Below are positions 24,761 through 36,025 of a stretch of 64,000 bases of DNA, piece by piece. A model generated the notes under the pieces. It ran no database searches, was not told the DNA's origin, and saw only the letters and a list, made by a program, of their open reading frames with translations. Position 1 is the first letter of the stretch; every line of letters begins with the position of its first letter. The position numbers were made by a program, and so were the translations under genes. Source of the stretch: Acanthaster planci. Its lineage: Eukaryota; Echinodermata; Asteroidea; Valvatida; Acanthasteridae. The DNA lies in the NCBI RefSeq assembly GCF_001949145.1, contig NW_019091380.1, forward strand, positions 2,205,248 through 2,269,247. Direction: 5' to 3'.

Positions 24761-25290
24761 TAACAACAACAACAACAATTACTGCGAGGTCCCTATACGT
24801 TGTCCCGGATTGTAGAGTTCGAATAGATATGTTTTGAGCCGGGTTTTTAATTGATCAATTGATTCTGCATATTTGACGGCATCTGACAAATTGTTCCATG
24901 ACTGAGCAGCAGCTGCCTGATTGAAAAGACCAGGATCCGTAATATTTAGTTTTAACAGGAAGTATAACAGTGAAATATCTATGGGTGTAAAGCAGGTTTC
25001 TAACTGCTGTTTAAGGTACCCTTAAACTAAGCTTTGAAGGAATACGAGGGCTAAATTGTGGATACATTGGTAAGTAGAAACCAAAATTTTAAAAACAATT
25101 CCAGCCTGTATTGTTCGCCAGTGCAAGTCATGAAGAATAGGTGTAATGGACTGTCTTGTGCGAGTTTTAGAGACAAGTCTACAGCGGCAAAGTTTTGTGA
25201 GCATTGCAATCAACGCAATTTGACTATCAGGAAGCCCAAATAGTAAGCTGTTGCAATAGTCTAAACGAGACGTAATTGCACCGTGGGTTC
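24761..25290 (-). mobile_element. 3' end of a non-LTR retrotransposon (CR1/L2/Jockey-like LINE), pseudogene
   Basis: The minus strand reads TSRLDYCNSLLFGLPDSQ, then TPILHDLHWRTIQAGIVFKI with YQCIHNLA. Further on come LFNQAAAAQSWNNLSDAVK and LKTRLKTYLFEL, before a stop at 24779-24781. This order (LDYCNSLL, ITP.L..LHW.P....I.FK, the W..L family block and the 'FK..LK..LF' end) is the C-terminal region of reverse transcriptase ORF2 in CR1/L2/Jockey-group LINEs. Only one in-frame stop interrupts the ~165 codons. The sequence ends in a (TTG)n tail at 24761-24778. The upstream parts of ORF2 are absent, as expected for 5' truncation. Confidence 0.8.
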
Positions 25291-25539
25291 AAAAGCAATC
25301 GCAACAAAATTTATTGTTTGCTACAGAAAAGGAGATCTAATATAGGAGTAATATGGGGGTCACTGATTCCCCCCACTCCTCGCTGCTAGTTGAACCACGC
25401 GTATTCTATGCTCTCCATCGCTTTTCTTCAAATATGAATGATTGATTTTAACAAGAAATCCGACAATGTACGTTAAAATATACAGTACAAGCAAGGCCCA
25501 GTGTACTCTGTGCATTATATTTGTGATGACAAACAAGAT

Positions 25540-27036
25540 TTTCACGGATCGAATGTTTAAACCAATCCTTCGAAGTATGGCTCAATTTTCGAGTGCGACA
25601 ACCCGCAACGCAAGAAGTGTTGATTAAAATACCCTTGCCTAGCCTAGGCATGGCCTTTGGAAAAGACTATTACGTAAATCATGAAACGCAGACGAAATAC
25701 TGGTCCACACTAAGCGTCTCACAAATTGATTTTCTTTTTCAAATTAGAACTAGGACAACCCGCTCCTAACTATGTAAGTTCAAGTATCGTTCGGCCTGGT
25801 GGGAACACACGCCATCATAAATTGAAGTAGTCCATTTCGGCCTGATTGTGTACAAGAAACATGTAAAGACCGATGAATTCGATAAAAATAGATATTACAG
25901 GAAAGTATGTCATCACGGACCTTTAAGAATTAAAACTGACATCATTTTGTTTTCTCGATGCTTTATTGGAATCAATGACAATAATGTCATGTCGACGCCA
26001 CCACACCACTATCCAACAACTTGCCTCATGAGGTTCTTTGATGTTTTTGAGGACTGTATTCATGAATATGTCATTTTATTTGCCACCGTGAGCTATGCCA
26101 GGATTTTCCAGGGGGGCACTCGTCAGCAGCGAACTGACTAATCAATAAAGATGGAAGGGGATTAATTCTGAGGTATTTCAAGCAAAATTTCATTTCCACT
26201 CTTTTTTTCGTGTTTTTTGTTTTGTTTTGTTTGTTCGTTTTTGTTGTTTTTTTGGGGGGGAGGTTGTTTTTTTGGGTTATTGGTTCGTTTTTATTTGTTT
26301 GTTTGTTTGTTTGTTTTTTGGGGTGTTTGTTTGTTTGTTTGTTTGTTTGTTTGTTTGTTTTTGGGGGGTTTGTTTGTTCATTTGTTTTATATCTTTTCCT
26401 CTTTTTAATCCTTTTTACCCCGTGGAAAGCAAAGGTGTTGTGCCCAATTCGATTGTCACCACAGACTACATGGTATCTTCATTTCTTTCTTGGATGGTTA
26501 AAACCCGTTGTTCCTTGTTTGACTTGATTCTGAGTCAGAAAATAATGGTGAATTTCGCCGGAAAGCCTCCAACATTATCACAAATAAATTTGCAAAGTAA
26601 TAAAACGCAAAGATAATCAATTGTACAATTTATTTCATTGACCGTCAACAGACCCATCCAGTAGGCCTAGGTGATCAGTGAAAACAAAGCTACCACAATG
26701 GTACGTTGGAACGAGATAGTGTGTCAGGTAGTCCATTTTCACGAATGATTTCACTGACACTGGGCCATAAACCAGTTAGTGGTTACAGCTGCGGGTCCCA
26801 GGTGTAAGCAAATGAGTGCATATATCGAATTTTGTTGGGTTGACCTTTTCTAAGGTCACTGTTTGCATGACGTCCATACGCAGAGTAATGCTGCAGCTGT
26901 AGGCCTATACGTTTGCATTGCTGCGTGCTGCAGACGGCCCGTCTCATAAATTATGACAATGTAGCGTGGCTGCTGCTACTGTCGATGATGCGGTCGATTG
27001 GCGCTGCTCTTCGTGCAGTACACCTCTGCATCCAAC
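25540..27036. other. Intergenic DNA with right copy of duplication and (TTTG)n
   Basis: About 25560-25810 matches the 24010-24610 block in pieces. A TTTG/GTTT microsatellite with GGGG runs spans about 26210-26390 and produces Phe/Leu/Cys-rich spurious open frames. The final few hundred bases precede the gene at 27037 and presumably hold its promoter; I see no clear TATA box. Confidence 0.4.
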
Positions 27037-27699
27037 ATGGCGGCCCAGCATGTCATCAAGTGCATACACACCGCATCCTTGCTGCCTTGTCTATCCGTGT
27101 GTTTCGGCTTGTTCTGGTCTCTCGCCCTGGTCTCGACATCGTCGGAGGAAATCACCAAAATCAAGGTGCCCAATACGGAGCTGGTGGTCTCCGAGACAGA
27201 GAAGCCCTATTGCACCTTCTTCAACAACCGCAAGCCGGAGTTTCAGCCGAATCTTAAGAACTGCACCTGGTACCAGGACAACTGCTGTTGCCGCCAGGTC
27301 GAAATCGAGGTGGCTTTCGGCAAAGTCAAACCCCTAAAAGGGGCCACACTACCCTGCCAGAGGTACATCAATTACCTGATCTGCTACATCTGTGCGCCGA
27401 CCCAGTACGAGTTCTACCTCCGGCAGAGGCTCACGGTGTGTGAGGAGTTCTGCGATCTTATCTTCGACCGTTGTAAAGACGCTATACTCAAGGGCTCCAA
27501 AATCGGGGAGCTGTACAAGAACGGGACGAATTTCTGCCGCAGTCGGCGCTTTGAAGTCGCGCCGTACTCCTCGGGAAAGTGCTTCTACTTCAACGAGACC
27601 ATGGATACATCCTCCACCGGGGCTTTCGTGGCATCGTCAGCTGCATCTGTCCTCCTCTGGGTTGGCATGATGGTTGTCAAGGTACTGACAAAAGTATGA
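27037..27699 (+). CDS. Secreted, probably GPI-anchored protein with folate-receptor-like Cys domain, intronless
   Basis: The 220-residue product starts at an ATG in a strong context (AACATGGCGG); an in-frame ATG 13 codons earlier (26998) is less likely. Residues ~9-33 are a hydrophobic signal peptide. The body has CTFF, NCTWYQDNCCC, LPC, LICYICAPTQYEF, TVCEEFCDLIFDRC, NFC and SGKCFYF. This cysteine order (CC, then C..L..L.C..C.P.Q, VC..FC..L...C) is that of folate-receptor-type domains, also found at the N-terminus of hedgehog-interacting protein. There are N-glycosylation sites at NCT, NGT and NET. The last ~27 residues are small then hydrophobic (SSAASVLLWVGMMVV) with a short basic end, which suits a GPI-attachment signal. 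The ligand is unknown: the folate-binding residues of true receptors are not evident, so a folate role should not be assumed. The single exon could reflect retroposition, but no poly(A) remnant is clear. Confidence 0.8.
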   Translation: MAAQHVIKCIHTASLLPCLSVCFGLFWSLALVSTSSEEITKIKVPNTELVVSETEKPYCTFFNNRKPEFQPNLKNCTWYQDNCCCRQVEIEVAFGKVKPLKGATLPCQRYINYLICYICAPTQYEFYLRQRLTVCEEFCDLIFDRCKDAILKGSKIGELYKNGTNFCRSRRFEVAPYSSGKCFYFNETMDTSSTGAFVASSAASVLLWVGMMVVKVLTKV

Positions 27700-27751
27700 G
27701 ATGCACGCCCGTGGGATTTCTTCACACCGACACTTGGAAAAGTAAGAGTTG

Positions 27752-27757
27752 AATAAA
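27752..27757 (+). terminator. Poly(A) signal AATAAA of the 27037-27699 gene
   Basis: AATAAA lies 53 bases past the stop codon in the right orientation. Another AATAAA is at 28099-28104. The first would give a very short 3' UTR. Confidence 0.5.
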
Positions 27758-27759
27758 CT

Positions 27760-30700
27760 TTTCAGAGAAAAAAAACTTGGGAGAAGACCCTGAATGGCAA
27801 CTCATTCGTGTGGTTTTTTTTTGGGGGGGGTTGTTTTTTTTAAATAATCTTAACGGATAAATCAGAGCCATGCTAAAGTTAACTCTTCCCTTTACACAGG
27901 ATTGAGACAATCTTGATTACGAAAGCATGTGATTTTTTTAGGAGAGAGCAGAGTGTCGTGGGAAACAATGAGCCTCAAGCTGGACCAAGAGAGGTCGCAA
28001 TTTTTTTAGCAACGGGGGTTCCTTTGGTCGGAACTGAACTTAGCTGGTTCACAAACAGCTGTTAAATGCACGTGTCACGGTCACATCACTACCAACAAAA
28101 TAAAGACTTCTGACCAACAGGACTCTTTACAACCCATGGAGGGTGCTTCTGCTCGAGGTGGATACCACAGAGGGGGAGGCAGTGCACACCAGTAAGCTAC
28201 CGATAAGTGTTTGGCTGGCTCTGACATTGTAACAAGATCGTGACTTGCGTAACCGAGGAAATAACGATTCCAATCCGAAGCAATAATGAGAAAATCCCTT
28301 TTATCAAGGAGAGTCGACGCTCATGTAAAAGCTACTCACCACTTGAGTGCGGCTTAAAACAAAAGAGTGAGCAGCAAATGAAGTTGAGCCATGCACGATA
28401 ATTTTTCTTAAATCCTCAAAATGACCGAATGTCGCAACACTTCCAACTTTAACCAAATCCTTTTGTACAAGGAATCACAGAGCTGAATTTCAGAGCCCCA
28501 AAACTATTGTGATAACAGCTGCGCCCAAAAGAAGAAATTCAATGCAGTTTGTATTTCCTACGAAGTGAATTTCACTCCACTTAGGCCTATCTTTAGGTTC
28601 ATTTCTGTATGAAAAGTGAGTTTAGCCATTCCTAGTCTCTGAAATAATTATATGTAATTTGAGGGATAACAATTAGCTCGTAATCACTTAGGGACTAGAT
28701 CACCAAACCGCAGTCCATGCACCAGCAGTTGAGTTCATCATAGCTTAAGGTATATGAGGTAACAGTTCATTTCTGGTATGTGCATTCGAAGGCTTCTCAC
28801 CTGTTCAGTCTAGCACACAGCCTCTCTCTTTCTACACATCACTGGCGAAACATTCCTTGAAGAAATTAGACTCGATTTTTATGCAAATAAAAGTGTATAC
28901 ATTTTTACTAAGGACTTGAAATGTAGCATATAGTATGGATATTGCAGAGCATTTTTTTTCCCACGTAGAGTAAAATTGAAATAAGAACGTCAACTTTGCA
29001 ATCAGTACTTTCCGTGCATGAGGTGGTCCGCAGAAAGCTAGTAAAATGCACGAACAACGCATAAAGTGATATCATAAGCTGCAATGATTAAGCAACACGA
29101 TGACATACGTGTTTGACTGTTCATTCAACATTCTGTAAGAAGGAATAGTTAATTTCAGAGTATCTTTGAGTGTCTTTTTACTATACTGGTAGTCGTTAAG
29201 CGAGATGTTTAGGCGGTTGCATCAAGCACCGCGTCGTAATAATTGATGTTTGAAAATGGTATTGCCTTCGCTTCCGTTGTTACAAACACGCATCACATCA
29301 ACACAGATGGTGTATATTTCATTCCTTTATGATGTTGGTGTTTTGGAGAGGTTTGTCAAAGAGACCAAAATAATTACACTTCAGTTTTTGCCCAAGAGTA
29401 TATTTAAAACGCAGGATTTGATCAGATTCCCTCATAAATTGTTGAAAAGGCGACAAAACACATTCATAATACCGCATTCATCCTGCAGAGCCTCAAGTAG
29501 GCTACATCAGACATCATATGAAGCTCAGTAAAGTGGCTCAGTAAAAAGCTCAGTGAAGTAGAATTGCTGACACAGCATAGAAAGAACTCGTTGGTATGGA
29601 AGCATCGGCTCTAAAGAGAGCTGCTCATGAGAGACCTCTACGGCCACTTTTGCTTTTCATTAACGCCGACAAGGAAGAATTGTTATTAAAAAGGTGTATA
29701 ATGATGATGTCAATAACGAAAGTGAATCATTATCGGCAGTAGATAGAAATCCACATCTGTGGATCTTCCTATTGCACAACGCTTGTTTAGTTGATTAAAA
29801 TTTAATCCTGTTGCGGCATTTAAGCTTACGAAGGGATCATTTCGGCGGGGCTACTTTCAATTTTGAGTGTTTGGCCATGTAATGAAACTAGTGACATATC
29901 CCTGGGAACCCTCACCCTGTTTAAAGCGCTATAATGGTAGAACGGTACTACCATCTTTCTTGGGGAAGGGAGTGATCTCTTACTCAGTTTTAGACAAGTT
30001 TTCAGCTAGCTGCTTGAACCCAAGGCCTAGATATACGCAATGACTATACATGTATATTAATTTTGTTTTACGTTGGGATTGCCAAAACAATAAACAGGAT
30101 GGGCTTTGACATGAGCTCATCATCACGTGCTCATGAGGTGAATGGATAAAAATGCTTCTCCGAGATTGTACATTGTGTTACAGGGTAAATATTTTGTCAC
30201 TTTATAGCATATCGTAACGTGTAATGGAAATGGTTTTTGAAATAAACAAACGGACAATTCGGTATTGGTTGTTAAATTTAGACCGACAATTCCTGGTTGG
30301 GTTTTGAAGTTTGGACGAGTTGTCTGAGTCTTGAGTTTGAGGACCGAGGGTTCAACGTCTGCCCAGTGCATGCGCACACAAAGCATTGGCATGATCCCCT
30401 TGAGTATCCATGGAGTATTTGAATAAAAAATCACTTCCCCCGTGTACACACTTAACTCCTGGCCCCTTTAACAACTTTCCAATTATCCCAGGCTTTTCGA
30501 TGGCTTTGGTTTGTTGTCATTCCCGTGAACGGCACGAGAAATATGCACTTGGCTCCCAAACCCTACAGCGGGATTATTCAAAGCCATTAAAAACACGGGA
30601 AGGAAACGTCAAACAGCAACACATCTGACATGGAGTTAATTGAAACGAATTGATAGACAGATTTCGAATGAATAAAAAGCAAGGCCATTACGGTTGAACT

Positions 30701-33480
30701 TGACCTTCGTGTAACGTATTAAGCTTAATTGGATTAATTCCCATGAGGGGTTGTGTAATATGCAGTCAGACACATCTCCAAGTTATCTAAGGGGTGACTT
30801 TGGGTAGGCCAGAGTAATATTGGCATCAAGTTATAAAATTGAGAGCAGTTCCAGAAAATTTTCATCTGCTTCCTAAGAATTCGGGCGTAGCCAGCACTTA
30901 AAACAATTTCTCAGTAAAACCCTGTAAACCGTACTATCGAAAAGAACGGATATACGTAATACTGAATATTGCCGACACGTTGAGCCTTAATTGAATATAC
31001 ATGTATTTAGTTTTACTTGTGGTAACTTCGGCCAACACCAGTGGCTATACTAAGGATTAAAAATGGATTTGGAGTAAGCTCCGACTTGCAACCCCGTGCC
31101 CCCACATCCTCACCCCACCAATCTGGAGAACAGTACAGCAAACCCCAGTGCATGGCGCCAGAATAAGTCTAACAATTAGTGGAAGACAGTTACGTTCATC
31201 ATGAGCTGATCCTTAGAAAATCTGGCAGATAGTATGTCAACTTTGAGTCCCGCTTGAAGTCGGCTCGAGACTGATGTAAACTTGAAGAAAGATATATATC
31301 TACCCATACGTCTAAATGCACCAATACAGTTGACATTCTCAGATCAGATTATCAACTACGAATCCCAACCTCAAAATTCGACTTAGCAATTCGGCTAGCG
31401 TCCAGTAGCGCACTATTTTCAGTGAACCGAATATACATCCGAAGAATCGAACCTTAGCTTTCGGAAATAGAAGCACGAAACCGCCACTTATCTTGCAGGC
31501 ACGTTCATTTCTAAGCCCAATTAATTAAGGCATGCATCCCACTACGTATAGTACTTACGATGAAAACTGCGATAAAAGCTGCAGGAAAATTGGTCAAAAC
31601 TAGATGATACCGTGTGATTGGACTGACGTGTGTATTGCTTGATTAGCTTCGATGTAAATCCATCTTAGCATCTGTCTATGTATACTGACGTTAGGTAACC
31701 AATCACAGTGGCCGAGGAAATCAAATGAGACAATGTACATGGAAAGGCTTTTAATTACGCTAATGACAGTCAGCTGATGCATCACTATTAAGACAGAGCA
31801 TTTTAATGTCTGACTGCAGTCTCCACAACGAAAGGATGGGTCCTTTGACCTTTTGAAAACATTATTCCATGTTTCCTTACCCTAAGAGGCTGTCTTCAAA
31901 ATGCAGTATCATCGTTTTAGTTTCAATTCGGAGATAACTCGGGAAATGAAGGTGTGGTTGCCAGCAGCGTGTCTGCTTATCTGCACTTGAACCAACTGTG
32001 TGAGTATAACCTAAAGGAAGTTTCCTCATTTTAAATTAAGATGAGGATTAAGGGGCTGCTGGAAAGGGGAATGTAACGGGCTAGAAAATTTGAAAGAAAG
32101 AAACATTCCCAATCGATAACATCTCACCGATGCCTCTCTTACCCTAATTTATCTACCTCAAAGAGACAAAAAGTCAGGCAGTCTACTGACGACAGACAGG
32201 GCATACTGTCCGAACCGTTGAGTACCCTCCGGTTCTTTTCGGAACCACACATACAAAGGAGATAGTCGCCATGGTGCTACCGCAACCCTAGTACTTAACT
32301 TGCCACCTTCACTGTGAAAAATCTTTCATGCGGGAAAAAAATTGCTTTGCATCTGGTTCATGCTGGGGATCGAACCCGGTTTCGAAGTGGTAGTTGGGTT
32401 GCATAATTTGGTTGCTGGATTGGGCTTCCATCCCCCTTTGGCCTTATTTTTCACTGTTCACGGATTGCCATCTGGAAACAAGAGAAGGGTTGCCTCCATA
32501 GTCTCATAGCTGCAAAGCAACAGTTCATTCACCCGCATCTGTCATTCCTTTTTGCCTGAGGTTAAAAATATTCGATGCTCTGTGGCAATTTCCCAAGTGC
32601 TGTTTTGACAATGAATATCAAAAGGAATAAATCATTCGGACATTTCTTGAAAGTCCAGCGATTTCCTTTTTTCAAACATTTGCCAGGAGATGCGAGGAAG
32701 GACAGAAAATAAGAACTAGATTCTTCGGATACTCGAACAACAAAGTAAACAAACAAGGAACCGCGATGGATGGTTGGGTAGAGAAACCTCTTAACTGCAT
32801 CTCTTGACGCTTGATTTACAGAAGAAGTCACGAATTCAATGGTTATGCAAACTAGATCACGATTCTAAAGATCGGCCCTCGTTCACAAGGGATATGTTGG
32901 TAAAATGAATGAATTTGCCAAGAGGAAGCCCGTATCTTAGATTTAGGAGATCTATTTGTGCTTACTACACTCCACACTCTGTACATCATGCACTTCCTTG
33001 GAGTTCGGCAACCCCCCCCCGGGAGTGGCGATTTCGACTCTTATCCACGATAATCCCTATATTTGTGAGGTCACTGTTTTATAATTGTGAATTTGTGATT
33101 CTGACAAAAGCAAACATAAAACTGGCGCTTCGTAATTAAGCAAATTTGTAAAACAGTCCCAAAATAATTCAGCATAATACTCCTTCAATCGGCATTGTAC
33201 AGTGCGTCCATGCTTTGTCATTTGCGTCAGTATTCGTTGTGTTTAGCTTAATCTCAGTGGCAATTAGCACAAATGCTAAACATGTTTATAGTATTGATGA
33301 AAAGTGTTGAGCTCTTGCACATTGACGCTCAGAAATTGGAACACGTAGTGTTTACCTTCTAATCTGTAGACACGGAGCTTTGGTAAAGATTTCGTCCCGC
33401 GAGAGTTACACAATGCGAACATTTGAGAATTTGCGTTAATGCAAAAGGAAGGGCTAGGTCGACTTGAGCAGTGAGAAGTC
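27760..33480. other. Intergenic DNA, nothing recognised
   Basis: Apart from the repeat at 32186-32297 and a possible SINE-like piece beside it, I see no gene, RNA or complete element. A box-B-like GGGTTCGATCCCC reads on the minus strand at about 32367-32380 without a full tRNA around it. An NRF1-like TGCATGCGCA occurs at about 30367-30376. Confidence 0.45.
32186..32297 (+). repeat. Structured dispersed repeat, copy 3
   Basis: The order is CTGACGACAGACAGGGCATA, then CTGTCCGAACCGTTGAG, then hairpin GGTTCTTTTCGGAACC, then CCATGGTGCTACCGCAACCC. It parallels 23333-23449 block by block, and its last block matches the end of the foldback at 1379-1492. Confidence 0.6.
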
Positions 33481-33487
33481 GGGGATC

Positions 33488-33497
33488 GCGCATGCGC
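33488..33497. promoter_or_regulatory. NRF1-type palindrome GCGCATGCGC in a CpG-containing patch
   Basis: GCGCATGCGC is the core of the NRF1 site, common at broadly expressed animal promoters. The flanks (33440-33600) hold several CpGs against an AT-rich background. On the minus strand an ATG at 33596 opens a frame whose first ~26 residues look like a signal peptide (VIFCAVLAASSLLVLSIAY), but no continuing exon can be shown. This might mark the first exon of an unseen gene. Confidence 0.25.
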
Positions 33498-33639
33498 GGG
33501 TGAATTGGAGTGATGCTGATACGCGATGGACAAAACGAGCAGCGATGATGCGGCTAAGACAGCACAGAAGATAACAGGACACAAAGGATGAAGCATCCCG
33601 CATCACTTTGCTCCTCCGCGTTTTCTGGATGCTACTCAC

Positions 33640-36025
33640 CTTAGTTTACCGGATGCAACTTTCTTGAATTGGTTCCATCATGTAAGTTTGATTATTTTGT
33701 TTCAAAGCCATTTAATCCTGATCAAAATAAAATGGTTAGTTAAGTGATCATAAAGGCCGAAGCGAAATATCGTCCATCTTTTCTTCATTCAAACTTCTTC
33801 GCCTCTAATTTTGGTTTCGCATGAGAACTTACAACGTAAAAAGGCGCTGAGAGTTTAATTACGTCTAACCAATTTTTGTACCTTAAGATGTTTCACCCAT
33901 GACATGTTTAGACATCCACATTAAAATACGTTTAGGAATGTATTAAATGTGAAGCAGATTTCACAAAGATAAACGTGTATCATGAAAAAACGTTTAGCAT
34001 TTAAACACTTTCCGAAACTCAGTTTATTGCATAAAATATCTAAACACGTCGTAGACTCAACGTGTTTCAAATTCCGTTTTTATGGTGTAGTTGTAAAGAC
34101 TTGTCAATTTTGCTTCGCAATACAGCTGCAGTGTTAATGTGATGTCCTTGGTATCCATTCCGATAAAAAGGGATCGGGTATTCTCCATATCAAATGCAAA
34201 ATAAGACTGGACAGGTTTTTCACAGTTAAATCGATGAAGAACGAAACACTTCAATTTTTGCAGTTAAAGATGCATGAGCTTCCATTTTAGACCAGGCGGT
34301 AGCTGTCTGTACCCAACTCGTAAGTTGTACCTTTATTTGAATAAAGACTGAAGCCCGGCTTTCGTATAACGTGCGAAACCTAAGACAGATTTAGTCTGGT
34401 AGCCCTTTGCGTGCATAATTATTGTACATGGAAACGATACCGAGGTGGTAACATCACCTCTGCAATGTTTGCATTAGCTGGTGTTAATCTCACAGTAATC
34501 TCACTACACAGTTCTCGTTCACTGATATCCACCAAACTGCTTAGCATAGCTCTTCCTTGAGAGGGAAAGAAATTAAAATTTTAGGTAAATTGAAACGGGA
34601 GTTCAAAAAATCATTGCCAAAATATCAGTGTACAGATACAACTGTAAACTTCTGTTGGACATCAGATTCTGGACAGACAGTTCTGAAGGGAGGAAAAGAA
34701 ACATTAAAAATGTTAAAAAACAATTAAAAATGTGTTTGTACCACTGACCTGTCCTGGTGTGTTCAAGGAACTAACAATGACACCCAAAGAATAAATAGAC
34801 ATTTCTGCTTTAATACGGGCGATTCACAATAGAGCGCCTACAGTACGCTTCGTACTGCCGAAATTGCATCGCAACTTGCGTTACTGCTATCTTGTAAAAC
34901 AACCATTTAAGTAAATTTGTGCCAGAAATGGGGGATGCGGGTGGGGGATGGGGAATTGTGGGGATGACTTGCCCAGTCATGGAAATTTGAAAAGCGTGAT
35001 GGAAGTGCTGACATCATATGACACTAAATTGGGGAGGGGGGGTCATAATACAGACCTATCTGTGATATGTATTACATTCCGGCAGAATCTTATATCGGGA
35101 TGGCATATTTATGGCTTTTTGTATTGTTCTCCCTTTTGACTGCACTTTGATGGTTAGGAAATTCGAAAAATTCTTCACATTTTTTTCTCACCACGAAAAA
35201 GTGGGAGATGATTCGATAGATCGTCCTCCGGTCAAAATGTGGGTGTGTGTGTGTGGGGGTATATACCCTTTCCCCGGGATTAACGCTCAGATCTGACCTA
35301 AACCAGTAATTTTATCAGATAGTTTGCGTGAGTCTTGGATCCCACGTTTGGACGAATTCAACGACTTTTAGAGCTTTTTTAATTAAGGGAAAATGTGCCT
35401 CGGTCGTTATTATTTACGACACTCGCACAAGCACGTTGCATGCTATATACCATGCCTGCTATATAATATATACCATGCCGTTGCGACTTACATTTTCGAT
35501 ATACCAAGTTGCCCGTGTTTTGTGTTCTCTGAATGTACACATATAGAGTTTAACCAAGGGGGTCTGATTGACTTTTACTAGTTAAACTCCATCTGCCAGG
35601 CTAATTACGGTCACTTTACGGGCAGATCAATTTTCCGGATCCAGTGGTTGGCTTCGGCAGCCTGAGTGTTTTCACATCTGACCAGAGAAACATGAGCCGA
35701 GCGGTCGCGCAACACGACCTGTAAAACCACCTGTCTTGAGAGATCTAAACGATTTTTGTTTCACAGTGCCCAGGAAGATTGTGGAGGAATTGCTCCAAGC
35801 TCGGACCAAGGAGAAAGCTGTGGGACATTCAGCAGCTTCCTGAAGATTGAACAGAACAGACGCCAATGCAGGCCGGTTTGCTGAATTTAATGGCTTATGG
35901 TTGATGTAACCCCGGAGAGAGACAGTTTGAGTTAGTTCAGTTATACGCCTACAACTGCAGGCGGGCGGGGTACAATTGACTCTCTCTTGCGAAAGAGAAA
36001 CTGGGCCTATATTCACCGCAAAAAG
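33640..36025. other. Region upstream of the GPCR, nothing recognised
   Basis: No recognisable exon or element. The last part presumably includes the 5' UTR and promoter of the receptor gene; no clear TATA box was found. Confidence 0.4.

Noticed and set aside
26210-26616. Phe/Cys/Leu-rich open frames resembling membrane proteins
   Set aside because: They translate a TTTG/GTTT microsatellite with G runs; no motif and no splice support.
26998-27036. Earlier in-frame ATG for the folate-receptor-like gene
   Set aside because: The ATG at 27037 has a much better context and directly precedes the signal peptide; the 13 extra residues look like 5' UTR.
32340-32385. tRNA-like box B (GGGTTCGATCCCC, minus strand)
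   Set aside because: No box A, acceptor stem or cloverleaf could be built around it; at most a SINE head.
35987-36025. Upstream in-frame extension of the GPCR from a TTG
   Set aside because: Animal genes start at ATG; the ATG at 36026 has a good context and leaves all seven helices intact.
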